Shown: piece after piece, positions 25,707 to 33,501 of the stretch
Numbering within the stretch: the first letter of the stretch is position 1
Layout: each line of letters begins with the position of its first letter
Source: Bacteroidaceae bacterium
Lineage (GTDB): Bacteria; Bacteroidota; Bacteroidia; Bacteroidales; Bacteroidaceae
DNA: 64,000 nucleotides
Assembly (NCBI GenBank): GCA_017617315.1
Contig: JAFZWM010000055.1
Coordinates: 1-64,000, forward strand
Direction: 5' to 3'
The notes under the pieces: model-generated
Database searches by the model: none
What the model saw: the letters and a program-made list of their open reading frames with translations, nothing else
What the model was told of the DNA's origin: nothing
Translations under genes and position numbers: made by a program

Positions 25707-27437
25707 ATGAAAAAAATTGTATTACTGCTAACTATGTTGGCTGCATCATTCTCACTTAGCGCAAAGGGCACCCGGACAGTCGAACTGAAGTTCGTCGAAA
25801 CGAGCGATGTTCACGGAATGTTCTTCCCCACAAACTATCTGAGCAAGGAAGACGCACACGGCTCTATGGCAAGAGTGAGCAGCTACGTCAGGGCTGAACG
25901 AAACAAATACGGTAACCGTCTCATTCTTCTCGACAACGGCGACATTCTGCAAGGACAGCCCACAAACTATCTGTGGAACTATCTGCGCACCAACGAGATA
26001 AACATCGCGGCAGGCATCATCAACTATCTCAAATACGATGCCGAGACCTTCGGCAATCACGACATCGAGGCTTCGTACAAGGTTTACGACAAGTGGATTT
26101 CTGACTTGAAATGTCCTGTTCTGGGCGCAAACGTAATTTCAGATGCCACCGGAAAGCCTTACACATCGCCCTACATCATGATTGAGCGCGACGGCGTTCG
26201 CATAGCTGTAATCGGAATGCTTACATCGGCCATTCCAAGTTGGCTGAGCCACGATGTTTGGAAAGGAATACACTTCGACGAGATGGTAAGCTCGGCAAAG
26301 AAATGGGTGGATATCGTAAAGAAGACCGAAAATCCCGACATCATCGTGGGCATCTTCCACTCTGGTCTTGAGGGCGGAATCGTAACAGACGAATACAAGG
26401 AGAACGTTACAAAAATCGTTGCCGAGCAGGTTCCGGGATTCGACTTCATCTTCTACGGACACGACCACAACCCTTTCAAATCGACAATAACAAATTCCGA
26501 CGGAAAAATCGTTCACATAGCCAATCCGGGCAACGATGCCAAGAACGTGGCAGAGATAACCGTAAAGGTGCGAATGAGCGGCAAGAAAGTCGTAGACAAG
26601 CATATCGAGACGAAACTCGTAGACATGGCTAACTACGAGATTGACAGCGACTTCATGGAGCATTTCTCGGGCGAGATTGCCACCCTCAACTCATACATCA
26701 ACGAGAAAATCGCCGAGTTCGACTCAGACATGTACATGTACGAATACTACTTCGGCTCATCGGCTTTTGGCGACCTGATACACAACATGCAGCTGAAGAT
26801 AACCGGCGCAGACGTGTCGTTCAACGCTCCGCTCCGATTCAACGCAACGATAAGAAAAGGCATCGTTACGATGTGCGACATGTTCAACCTCTACAAGTAC
26901 GAGAACAAGCTGTATGTTCTGAAGATGAAGGGCGAAGAGATACGCAACCATCTGGAAATGAGCTACTCGCTGTGGACAAACCAGATGAAGTCTTCTGACG
27001 ACCATCTTCTTCTGTTCAACGACGACCCTAACAACACGCGAGGCATGGGGCTGAAAAATCCGATGTTCAACTTCGATTCTGCCGCCGGAATAGACTACGA
27101 AGTAGATGTTACGAAGCCGAGAGGACAGAAAATCAGAATCCTGCGCATGAGCAACGGCAAGTCTTTCGACCCTAACGCATGGTACAAGGTTGCAATGAAC
27201 TCGTATCGCGGAAACGGCGGAGGCGCGCTCATAACCGAGGGCGCAGGCATCCCGAAGGACAGCCTCGATTCGCGCATTCTCTTCCGCACCGATACCGACC
27301 AGCGTCTGTGTCTCATCAACGAGTTGAGACAGATGAAGCACATCTCTCCGAAGGCCAACAACAACTGGCGTTTCGTGCCCGAGGATATTGTTGCTCCGGC
27401 CATCGAGCGCGACCGCAAGATTCTTTTCGGAAAGTAA
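25707..27437 (+). CDS. Secreted 5'-nucleotidase / metallophosphatase
   Basis: A 576-residue exported enzyme with signal peptide MKKIVLLLTMLAASFSLSAKG. The metallophosphoesterase core is complete: ETSDVHGMF, LLDNGDILQG, TFGNHDIE, and GHDHNPF. The C-terminal domain has the nucleotidase pattern (ADVSFNAPLRFNATIRKG, DMFNLYKYENKLYVLKMKG, NSYRGNGGGALIT). It removes phosphate from nucleotides or 2',3'-cyclic nucleotides in the periplasm; exact substrate unknown. A strong terminator follows. Confidence 0.88.
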   Translation: MKKIVLLLTMLAASFSLSAKGTRTVELKFVETSDVHGMFFPTNYLSKEDAHGSMARVSSYVRAERNKYGNRLILLDNGDILQGQPTNYLWNYLRTNEINIAAGIINYLKYDAETFGNHDIEASYKVYDKWISDLKCPVLGANVISDATGKPYTSPYIMIERDGVRIAVIGMLTSAIPSWLSHDVWKGIHFDEMVSSAKKWVDIVKKTENPDIIVGIFHSGLEGGIVTDEYKENVTKIVAEQVPGFDFIFYGHDHNPFKSTITNSDGKIVHIANPGNDAKNVAEITVKVRMSGKKVVDKHIETKLVDMANYEIDSDFMEHFSGEIATLNSYINEKIAEFDSDMYMYEYYFGSSAFGDLIHNMQLKITGADVSFNAPLRFNATIRKGIVTMCDMFNLYKYENKLYVLKMKGEEIRNHLEMSYSLWTNQMKSSDDHLLLFNDDPNNTRGMGLKNPMFNFDSAAGIDYEVDVTKPRGQKIRILRMSNGKSFDPNAWYKVAMNSYRGNGGGALITEGAGIPKDSLDSRILFRTDTDQRLCLINELRQMKHISPKANNNWRFVPEDIVAPAIERDRKILFGK

Positions 27438-27490
27438 TCATTTGGTTAAAATATTCAGATGAATTCTCTCTGTAATTCAGACAGATACAT

Positions 27491-27517
27491 AAAAAGGATG
27501 CTTTTGGCATCCTTTTT
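27491..27517. terminator. Terminator after the 5'-nucleotidase gene
   Basis: An 11-bp perfect stem AAAAAGGATGC/GCATCCTTTTT with a 5-nt loop and T-tract. Confidence 0.88.
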
Positions 27518-27530
27518 TATTTTCATCAAT

Positions 27531-27588
27531 ATGCGAGTTCGACATAAGTAATTCTGCAACAATATGCAAAATAAAGAATCGTTATGCA
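27531..27588. repeat. Conserved tail module next to array 3
   Basis: Read on the minus strand: TGCATAACGATTC (27588-27576), 6 bp, TTGCATATT (27569-27561), then CGAACTCGCAT (27541-27531). This is the same order and spacing as beside array 2. Confidence 0.7.
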
Positions 27589-27615
27589 GAAAAGAGTCCC
27601 CAAAAGCAACTTCAA

Positions 27616-27747
27616 GGTATGAGGAAGGTACGGGGTAGGAACGGAGTAGCTACGGGGAAGGTTCGGGGAAGATACGGGCAAGCAAGCCATAAGGTAGCTT
27701 ATGCATAGCCACATCCAAGCCGCACCCAAGCCACACATAAGCCGTAC
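27616..27747. repeat. 11-bp periodic array (copy 3, inverted)
   Basis: Twelve 11-mers in unbroken register: GGTATGAGGAA, GGTACGGGGTA, GGAACGGAGTA, GCTACGGGGAA, GGTTCGGGGAA, GATACGGGCAA, GCAAGCCATAA, GGTAGCTTATG, CATAGCCACAT, CCAAGCCGCAC, CCAAGCCACAC, ATAAGCCGTAC. G-rich here, so inverted relative to copies 1 and 2. The rest of the gap 27438-28016 holds a terminator, a 10-bp-arm palindrome at 27867-27889 and a minus-strand promoter-like site at 27983-27990. Confidence 0.87.
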
Positions 27748-27866
27748 CTACTTATCATTATTTGGCGAAGGTAGCCGCCAGCCAGTCAAAAGTCAGTCAA
27801 TTAAAAATAAAAAAACGAAAGAAGATAAAAAGTAAATTTCAGATTTCGTTCGAGTTTGTAACTTTC

Positions 27867-27889
27867 AATTTCACATTTGATGTGAAATT
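27867..27889. promoter_or_regulatory. Perfect palindrome
   Basis: AATTTCACAT-TTG-ATGTGAAATT, ten-base arms with a 3-bp centre. It could be an operator or an RNA hairpin. No adjacent gene explains it. Confidence 0.4.
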
Positions 27890-28016
27890 CCACTTTTTCA
27901 AGTAGTTACTATCCTTTTTATTTGAGTTCGGGAATCAGCACTTCCAAAACTCTTAAAACTACTTTTTTCTTTCGGTTTGCTGCAAAGATAGTCAAATCTT
28001 ACTTAATTTAGAAACG

Positions 28017-28199
28017 ATGGAAGCAGAAAACAAGAAAAACCGGGGCGGTTCTCGGCCCAATTCGGGCAGAAAACGAAAGGGCGTAAAATATTACGGCTTT
28101 AAAGCTCCGCAAGAAATTTATGACATTCTGGAGAATATTCCAGACAAAACATAAAACATCTGCAATGCTATTCTGTTTTATGAGCAACACAAAAAGTAA
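28017..28199 (+). pseudogene. Small basic protein gene interrupted by an in-frame stop
   Basis: ATG 28017 opens a basic small protein (MEAENKKNRGGSRPNSGRKRKGV..., then APQEIYDILENIPDKT) that meets TAA at 28152-28154 after 45 residues. The same frame continues sensibly (NICNAILFYEQHKK) to a second TAA at 28197-28199, so a single AAA-to-TAA change in a 60-residue gene is likely. The RGGxRPNSGRK start and the closing helix resemble small nucleic-acid-binding proteins common in Bacteroidetes accessory DNA. No plus-strand promoter was seen. It may still be made as a 45-residue form. Confidence 0.5.
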
Positions 28200-28202
28200 C
28201 AA

Positions 28203-28247
28203 AAAACAAATGCAGAATCAGTTCAAAGCCGATTCTGCATTTGTTTT
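28203..28247. terminator. Terminator after the small gene
   Basis: A perfect 17-bp stem, AAAACAAATGCAGAATC (28203-28219) with GATTCTGCATTTGTTTT (28231-28247). Usable from both strands. Confidence 0.85.
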
Positions 28248-28367
28248 ATTATTCTTAGTCATTGAAACGCCTTTTCGTTTTGCGGTTTATACAATATATA
28301 TTCCGCTATCAAGGTAACGAATATTATCGAAATTAAGCCGGACAGACGTATCAATACGAAGAAATAA

Positions 28368-28907
28368 TCAAAGTCTTTCGGCCTTCAGAACCGAGCCGTC
28401 GAGCTGGCGGATAGAAACCTCGCCGTTGCTCAGCACGGCAAAAGTCGGCACGTTTCCGCCCTTCGGGAAGGTTACAGAGCCAGTGTTGCACACAAGCAGC
28501 CCGTCGGCATTGCGCTCAAGCTTCCACAAGTGCGTATGACCGCAGAACAAGGCATCAGCCCCAAGCGGAAGCGATATCTCGCCGTACTTGTGTCCGTGCG
28601 TAAGAAAGAGTTTCTTGCCTTCGTCCACCACGATGGTATAGTCGGCCATCATCGGAAACGAGAGTAGCATCTGGTCAACCTCGCTGTCGCAGTTTCCGCG
28701 CACCGCCACAATACGGTCGGCCATGGCGTTGAGCCTCTCTACAATGGCTGCCGGATTTATATCGCCGGGAATACGGTTGCGAGGTCCGTAGTTAAGAATA
28801 TCGCCCAAGATAAGCAGCATATCGCCTTTCTCTTTCTCGAAGAAAGAAAGCACCTTGTCGAGCGCCGCGATGCTGCCGTGAATGTCAGAAACAATTATAT
28901 ACTTCAT
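28368..28907 (-). CDS. yfcE: YfcE-like phosphodiesterase
   Basis: From ATG 28907 (MKYIIVSDIHGSIAALDKVL) the product has 179 residues; a seven-residue longer start at 28928 would overlap the upstream terminator region. The calcineurin-like metallophosphoesterase motifs are in order: DIHG, LGDILNYGPR, VRGNCDSEVD, LTHGHKYG and GHTHLWK. E. coli YfcE hydrolyses bis-pNPP and cyclic phosphodiesters; the natural substrate is unsettled. Single-gene unit on the minus strand with a terminator upstream. Confidence 0.88.
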   Translation of the reverse strand: MKYIIVSDIHGSIAALDKVLSFFEKEKGDMLLILGDILNYGPRNRIPGDINPAAIVERLNAMADRIVAVRGNCDSEVDQMLLSFPMMADYTIVVDEGKKLFLTHGHKYGEISLPLGADALFCGHTHLWKLERNADGLLVCNTGSVTFPKGGNVPTFAVLSNGEVSIRQLDGSVLKAERL

Positions 28908-28939
28908 AATAGAAACACGTTTTTTCAAGAGTTAAAAAA

Positions 28940-28978
28940 AGAAGGAGTCATCATTTTGTGTGATGACTCCCTTCTTAT
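28940..28978 (-). terminator. Terminator of the thioredoxin-like gene
   Basis: On the minus strand a 15-bp stem with one bulge (GGGAGTCATCA...TGATGACTCC) is followed by TTCTTTTTTT, between the gene at 28991 and yfcE. Confidence 0.82.
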
Positions 28979-28990
28979 TTCAGAAACAGA

Positions 28991-29482
28991 TTAGTCGAGA
29001 TATGTCTTTATCTGTTCGGCAGCTACATCGCAAGCAATAACCCTGCCCTCTTTGTCGAGGAGATAATTGTGAAAATTACGACCGAGATAATACTTGCGGT
29101 ACAAAGGCGAATGAGTGCCTTTTGTATCAACGAAACTCAAATTCTTGTTGAGTCTGTCTTTCTTTACCACCTCATCAAAAATTGATGAATACTCATCAAA
29201 CGATACAGACACCATTTTTATTTCCGAACCAAGCCCTTTCACGGCGTCACTGCAACGTACGTTCTGCAATCTTGATTTTGCATCGTAACTTGCCCAGAAA
29301 CTTACTAATACGTAGTGGCCCTTTAAGTCTGTCAAGTTCATTTTTTCGCTACCTGCCGGACTTATCACGAAGTCGGGAGCAATCTCGCCAACCTTCAATC
29401 CGGAGATTTCGTGATCCTTACCTACAAACGAGATAAATGTCGTGAACAACAACAGAACAAAAATCCATCTAACTCTTTTCAA
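28991..29482 (-). CDS. Exported thioredoxin-fold protein lacking CXXC
   Basis: A 163-residue single-domain TlpA-like protein with N-terminal signal or anchor (MKRVRWIFVLLLFTTFISFVG). VGEIAPDFVISPAGSEKMNLTDLKGHYVLVSFWASYDAKSR is the usual TlpA lead-in, but the active site reads WASYDAKSR where redox-active relatives have WCxxC. It shares this loss with the larger lipoprotein at 16966. The C-terminal GRNFHNYLLDKEGRVIACDV keeps the fold. Probably periplasmic; not a disulfide enzyme by sequence. Confidence 0.82.
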   Translation of the reverse strand: MKRVRWIFVLLLFTTFISFVGKDHEISGLKVGEIAPDFVISPAGSEKMNLTDLKGHYVLVSFWASYDAKSRLQNVRCSDAVKGLGSEIKMVSVSFDEYSSIFDEVVKKDRLNKNLSFVDTKGTHSPLYRKYYLGRNFHNYLLDKEGRVIACDVAAEQIKTYLD

Positions 29483-29629
29483 AATAAAAAACTTTAGTTA
29501 TACATATCCAGCCTGACCGCAGCCATGGTTTCGCGTCTGGACGTTAATTATCCCAGAAAACACAATCAAATGTCTTCGCAGTATCAGTGAAACCCGTGGC
29601 AAAGATAATGTTTTATAGCATAAATCAAA
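29483..29629 (-). promoter_or_regulatory. Promoter and structured leader of the thioredoxin-like gene
   Basis: Minus-strand TTTG (29629-29626), 18 bp, TATCTTTG (29607-29600) puts the start near 29593, about 110 nt before the ATG. The leader can fold into a nested stem near 29512-29550 (TCCA with TGGA around GACGC with GCGGTC). The other half of this roughly 300-bp gap contains only the helicase promoter. Confidence 0.4.
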
Positions 29630-29746
29630 GATGTTTTGGTATAAAAAGTATGTTTTCGAACACAATTCTTGACATTTGTCACTTTTCTGTACAATTTAAA
29701 TTATATTATAACCGCCTATAATTGAGTATATTTAAATATTTTTTCA

Positions 29747-29754
29747 TAATTTTG
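29747..29754 (+). promoter_or_regulatory. -7 box of the DEAD-box gene
   Basis: TAATTTTG at 29747-29754 gives an RNA start near 29761. This lies downstream of the first ATG (29722) and so rules it out as the start. Confidence 0.5.
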
Positions 29755-29790
29755 TGCACATTTTTACAAAGAACAAAACATTACGACACT

Positions 29791-31152
29791 GTGGATTTTT
29801 ACGATTTAGATTTGGAAGATTGCGTTTTCGACGCACTCGACGCAATGAAATTCAAACACTGCACACCCGTGCAGGAACAATCTATACCTATAATTTTAGA
29901 AGGACACGACCTTATTGCCGTGGCACAGACAGGAACAGGAAAGACTGCCGCCTATCTGCTGCCCGTAATCAGCGAGCTATGCCGATATTCATATCCCGAA
30001 CATGCCATAAACTGCATTGTAATGTCGCCAACACGCGAACTGGCCCAGCAGATTGACCAGCAGCTCGAGGGATTCTCGTACTACAACGACCTTACAAGCA
30101 TTGCCATCTACGGCGGAAACGACGGCGACCGCTACAACAACGAGGTGAAGAGCCTTCAGCTTGGAGCCGACATCATCGTTGCCACTCCGGGACGACTTCT
30201 GAGCCACATAAAACTTGGAAACGTAGACCTCTCGCAGGTATCGTTCTTCATTCTTGACGAGGCCGACCGCATGCTCGACATGGGCTTCTACGACGACATC
30301 ATGAGCATCATCAAGCTCACTCCGAAAGACCGTCAGACGATAATGTTCTCGGCAACAATGCCGCCAAAAATCCACGAGCTGGCAAAAAACATCCTGCACA
30401 ATCCAAAGGAGGTGAAGATTGCCAACTCAAAGCCTGCCGAGAAGATTAAGCAGACAGCCTACATCTGCTACGAACCGCAAAAAATAAAGATTCTGAAGAG
30501 CATAATAAAGAGAGACGACCCTAAGCGAGTCATCATCTTCTCATCGTCAAAGCAGAAGGTCAAGGAGGTTACGCGCACGCTTAAGCAGATGCACGTAAAC
30601 ACCGCCGAGATGCACTCAGACCTTGAACAGGCCGAACGCGACGTGATTATGCGCGACTTCAAGAACAACCATATCGACATTCTCGTGGCTACCGACATCG
30701 TTTCGCGAGGCATCGACATCGACGACATCACGCTCGTCATAAACTACGATGTTCCACGCGACAGCGAAGACTACGTTCACCGCATAGGCCGAACGGCCCG
30801 CGCCAACCGCGACGGAGCAGCCATCACCCTCGTTAGCGAAGACGACCAGATTCGCTTCCGCCTGATTGAGAAGATGATTGAGAAGGAGGTTGAGAAAACG
30901 CCCGTGCCTGCCGAATTTGGTGAAACGCCGGAATACAAGCCGTTGCCCGAAAAGAAAGGCCGCGGAAGAAGAAAGAGCTACGGCAAGCCTAACAACCGCA
31001 ACGGAAAGGGCAACGGCAACAAGCCAAAGCCAAATGGCGGTCAAGGTGGCGGAAAGCCTCACCCAAAAGGCAGAAGCGGAAAGCCACAAGGCAGCAAACC
31101 GCACACAAAGCCAGCCGGTAACAAGCCAAACGGCGCTGAAAACAAGCAATAA
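29791..31152 (+). CDS. DEAD-box RNA helicase
   Basis: The best start is GTG 29791 (MDFYDLDLEDCVFDALDAM), since the promoter -7 box at 29747 is downstream of the only ATG; this yields 453 residues. All helicase motifs are present: Q-motif region (KFKHCTPVQEQSIP), AQTGTGKT, PTRELAQQ, TPGR, DEADRMLDMGF, SAT, and HRIGRTAR. After about residue 370 the tail is lysine-, glycine- and asparagine-rich, like the RNA-binding tails of RhlE-type enzymes. A cold or RNA-decay role is likely by family. A strong terminator follows. Confidence 0.9.
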   Translation: MDFYDLDLEDCVFDALDAMKFKHCTPVQEQSIPIILEGHDLIAVAQTGTGKTAAYLLPVISELCRYSYPEHAINCIVMSPTRELAQQIDQQLEGFSYYNDLTSIAIYGGNDGDRYNNEVKSLQLGADIIVATPGRLLSHIKLGNVDLSQVSFFILDEADRMLDMGFYDDIMSIIKLTPKDRQTIMFSATMPPKIHELAKNILHNPKEVKIANSKPAEKIKQTAYICYEPQKIKILKSIIKRDDPKRVIIFSSSKQKVKEVTRTLKQMHVNTAEMHSDLEQAERDVIMRDFKNNHIDILVATDIVSRGIDIDDITLVINYDVPRDSEDYVHRIGRTARANRDGAAITLVSEDDQIRFRLIEKMIEKEVEKTPVPAEFGETPEYKPLPEKKGRGRRKSYGKPNNRNGKGNGNKPKPNGGQGGGKPHPKGRSGKPQGSKPHTKPAGNKPNGAENKQ

Positions 31153-31197
31153 AAACATCTCGCAGAAAGATTCTATTCTTTTTGCGAGATGTTTTTT
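31151..31197. terminator. Terminator between helicase and convergent gene
   Basis: AAAAACATCTCGC (31151-31163) pairs with GCGAGATGTTTTT (31184-31196), with extra inner pairing and T-tract; usable from both sides. Confidence 0.85.
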
Positions 31198-31218
31198 TAT
31201 TGTTAGCTCCCCATTTCA

Positions 31219-32475
31219 TTATTCCGAAAAAAGAGATTTCCAATAGCCAAAAAGATCATCATATTTCGGATTTTTCTTTCTGTCAACAACCTCTCCCTTC
31301 TGATTGTAGATTATCTGTTCACAATATACGCTGTCATACGGCCTTTTCACAAGCGTGCTATATAAAACGAACTTATCGTCAAGCAATTTGTACATAATAT
31401 ACTCCTTTACGTCATGATGACTGACTTGCTTTATACCTACAACACAGTTCGCCCGTTCATAAAAATCAGTAAAATCAACCTTCTCAAACTCAGGAGCTTC
31501 TGCATATTTTCCCGACTTGGGAGACCACAGATACACAAAGCGTTTTGAATCATACTCCGGACTTATCAGAATATCCCTGAAGCCATCATAATTAAAATCA
31601 CTTTGTTTAATCCTATACAAACAGTCAACCTTTGTCTTCAAAGTCTGAAGGAATTTTCCGTTTCTGTAAATATCAACACTGCAAGGTTCCCCTTTAGTTT
31701 TTCGCGTCTTCCACGTTACAATATTTTCCTTCTCACCTTTCCACCATTCACGCTGCTCCTCAGCCGTTGCAGCCTGAACTAAATCGTCGGAAATCTCTTT
31801 TTCTCCAAAATTAGAATACATATTACGATAAGTACCCCAGCCTTCGCCACCATAAGGCATAAATTCAGCCGCTCCACCATCCAAGCCCGAAGAATCAGGG
31901 ATGCGATAATCTCCAAAATTTGCCTTTTTCTTTGCTTTTGTGCGATAAGAAGTCCATGTTCCCTCAAATTGATTGTTGCAATATGAGTCTGCTCCCCACT
32001 CTAAATCATCGTAACAAACAGCTTTATTTTTATACAGATAGATGGCACTCCAGAATTTTCCTGAAAAGACTCCCGAGCCTTTCTGCGCGGCATCTTCCTT
32101 AAACTCATACTTTGCATAAGCAGTAAAACGGGGTGTCAAGTCGTCGCCCGATCTATAAGAATCCTCCCTATTGTCCACTACTACAGAGTCAATCTTAATG
32201 TAGCCATTAAACCGGCAAAGATTCTGTTTCACCCTACTTACCCCCTTTACAATGTAGCGCGAAGCATCGTTTGTGTCCTTGTAAATGGTGTCAAAGTACA
32301 TGTAAAGCCTCTGGTAATTTTTCCCGATATAGCCAAGAGGATTTCTTAGATCAAAAATCTGGCTATAATCGAAGTCTAGCATGTTGGGCTTAGTCTGGCA
32401 AAGCCCATCAACAGCAAAAAAGGCAGACACTATCGTTACGATTAGCAGCCTGCCCAATGTTGTATTTTTTTTCAT
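31219..32475 (-). CDS. Secreted protein of unknown function with a VCBS/FG-GAP-like segment
   Basis: A 418-residue protein with signal peptide (MKKNTTLGRLLIVTIVSAFFAVDGLCQ). The central region is rich in Tyr, Trp and Lys without a family I recognise. Near residue 310, SDFNYDGFRDILISPEYDSKRFVYLWSPKSGKY resembles the calcium-binding-like FNxDGxxD segment found in XAC2610-like and FG-GAP proteins. Probably periplasmic or outer-membrane associated. It lies upstream, on the same strand, of a terminator shared with the helicase; a lipoprotein gene (32533) is next on the same strand. Confidence 0.7.
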   Translation of the reverse strand: MKKNTTLGRLLIVTIVSAFFAVDGLCQTKPNMLDFDYSQIFDLRNPLGYIGKNYQRLYMYFDTIYKDTNDASRYIVKGVSRVKQNLCRFNGYIKIDSVVVDNREDSYRSGDDLTPRFTAYAKYEFKEDAAQKGSGVFSGKFWSAIYLYKNKAVCYDDLEWGADSYCNNQFEGTWTSYRTKAKKKANFGDYRIPDSSGLDGGAAEFMPYGGEGWGTYRNMYSNFGEKEISDDLVQAATAEEQREWWKGEKENIVTWKTRKTKGEPCSVDIYRNGKFLQTLKTKVDCLYRIKQSDFNYDGFRDILISPEYDSKRFVYLWSPKSGKYAEAPEFEKVDFTDFYERANCVVGIKQVSHHDVKEYIMYKLLDDKFVLYSTLVKRPYDSVYCEQIIYNQKGEVVDRKKNPKYDDLFGYWKSLFSE

Positions 32476-32532
32476 ACAGCTATTATTTAGGTTTATAGTT
32501 TTTGCAGTCTTTCGGTCTTATTTTCAGCAACA

Positions 32533-33330
32533 TCAATATTCAAGCAGTTCGCTCGAAGACTTGCCGTCGAAACCCACGGTTATTTCAACCATATAGCAGC
32601 TCGAGCCCTCTGGTGCACAGATTGTTGCATCAAACTTGCAACCTTTGGAATCTATTCCGGCAAACACTACGTCGCTCAGAATCGCGCTCTTTATAAACTG
32701 CAACGGAATCATCTTGCTGAAGTCTTCCTTGTGAATATCCTTTTTGTAAAGGCACTGTGTTCCGTGATATACGCAGATGTTTATCACATTGTCGTAATAG
32801 ATGTTGTCGACGCTCAGTCCCTCGGCCGAATACGAAGTGCAGACAACCTTCTTCTTCGTCGGATTCACAGCCACATAGCAGTGGTAACGCTCGTTGTTGA
32901 AGTTCAGTACCGTATCGCGCTTTGTTACCTCGGTATAAATTTTCGGAGAATATGAGCTGCTCTTGAATTGCACTATATCTTCTTCACTATCAGACTTATG
33001 CAGTTTCAGGACATCATCATTGAGAGAATGTAGCCACATCACGTTTTCGGTACGCTTATCAATCTTGTAATGCGTTTCTGTTCCGCCCTTAAAAACAAGT
33101 GTATCACCAACAATCTCGAAGTAAACAGGTGCAACAGAACCGTCCGGGTAAAATATAGAATCGCCCTTGGCCTGAAAAATGGCCTCCTCGGTGTCATCAT
33201 CAACCCAAACTCCCTGAAAAAGTTTTTTTGCCTCCTCGTCTTCTCCCGACTTTTTCGTCACTTTGTCCGAAGAGCAGGAAACTACACAAAAAACAGTTGC
33301 TAAACCTGAAAAAAAGTTTAATATTTTCAT
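32533..33330 (-). CDS. Lipoprotein, DUF4738-like
   Basis: A 265-residue lipoprotein with signal MKILNFFSGLATVFCVVSCSS (lipid Cys19). After an acidic-basic linker the domain begins LFQGVWVDDDTEEAIFQAKGDSIFYPDGS and ends SCYMVEITVGFDGKSS. This agrees with my recollection of DUF4738 proteins of Bacteroidales, which is not certain. Function unknown; tethered to a membrane facing the periplasm. The gap of 57 nt to the next minus-strand gene allows co-transcription. Confidence 0.7.
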   Translation of the reverse strand: MKILNFFSGLATVFCVVSCSSDKVTKKSGEDEEAKKLFQGVWVDDDTEEAIFQAKGDSIFYPDGSVAPVYFEIVGDTLVFKGGTETHYKIDKRTENVMWLHSLNDDVLKLHKSDSEEDIVQFKSSSYSPKIYTEVTKRDTVLNFNNERYHCYVAVNPTKKKVVCTSYSAEGLSVDNIYYDNVINICVYHGTQCLYKKDIHKEDFSKMIPLQFIKSAILSDVVFAGIDSKGCKFDATICAPEGSSCYMVEITVGFDGKSSSELLEY

Positions 33331-33489
33331 CTTCTTTTATTTAAGGCGGAACAAACAATCTGTAAACGCAAAATGCTATCTCGTCTTATTTTTCTGCAAA
33401 GGTAGAAAAAAAAAACAAACGGCAATATTATAGTCAAAAAAAATAGGATTTTTTGTTCAATAATATGGTGGAATGTGGATTTTTTATTA

Positions 33490-33497
33490 TAATTTTG
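33490..33497 (+). promoter_or_regulatory. -7 box directly before an ATG
   Basis: TAATTTTG at 33490-33497 lies only 4 nt before ATG 33502, so the expected RNA start coincides with the start codon. No -33 box is obvious. Confidence 0.5.
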
Positions 33498-33501
33498 CAG
33501 C

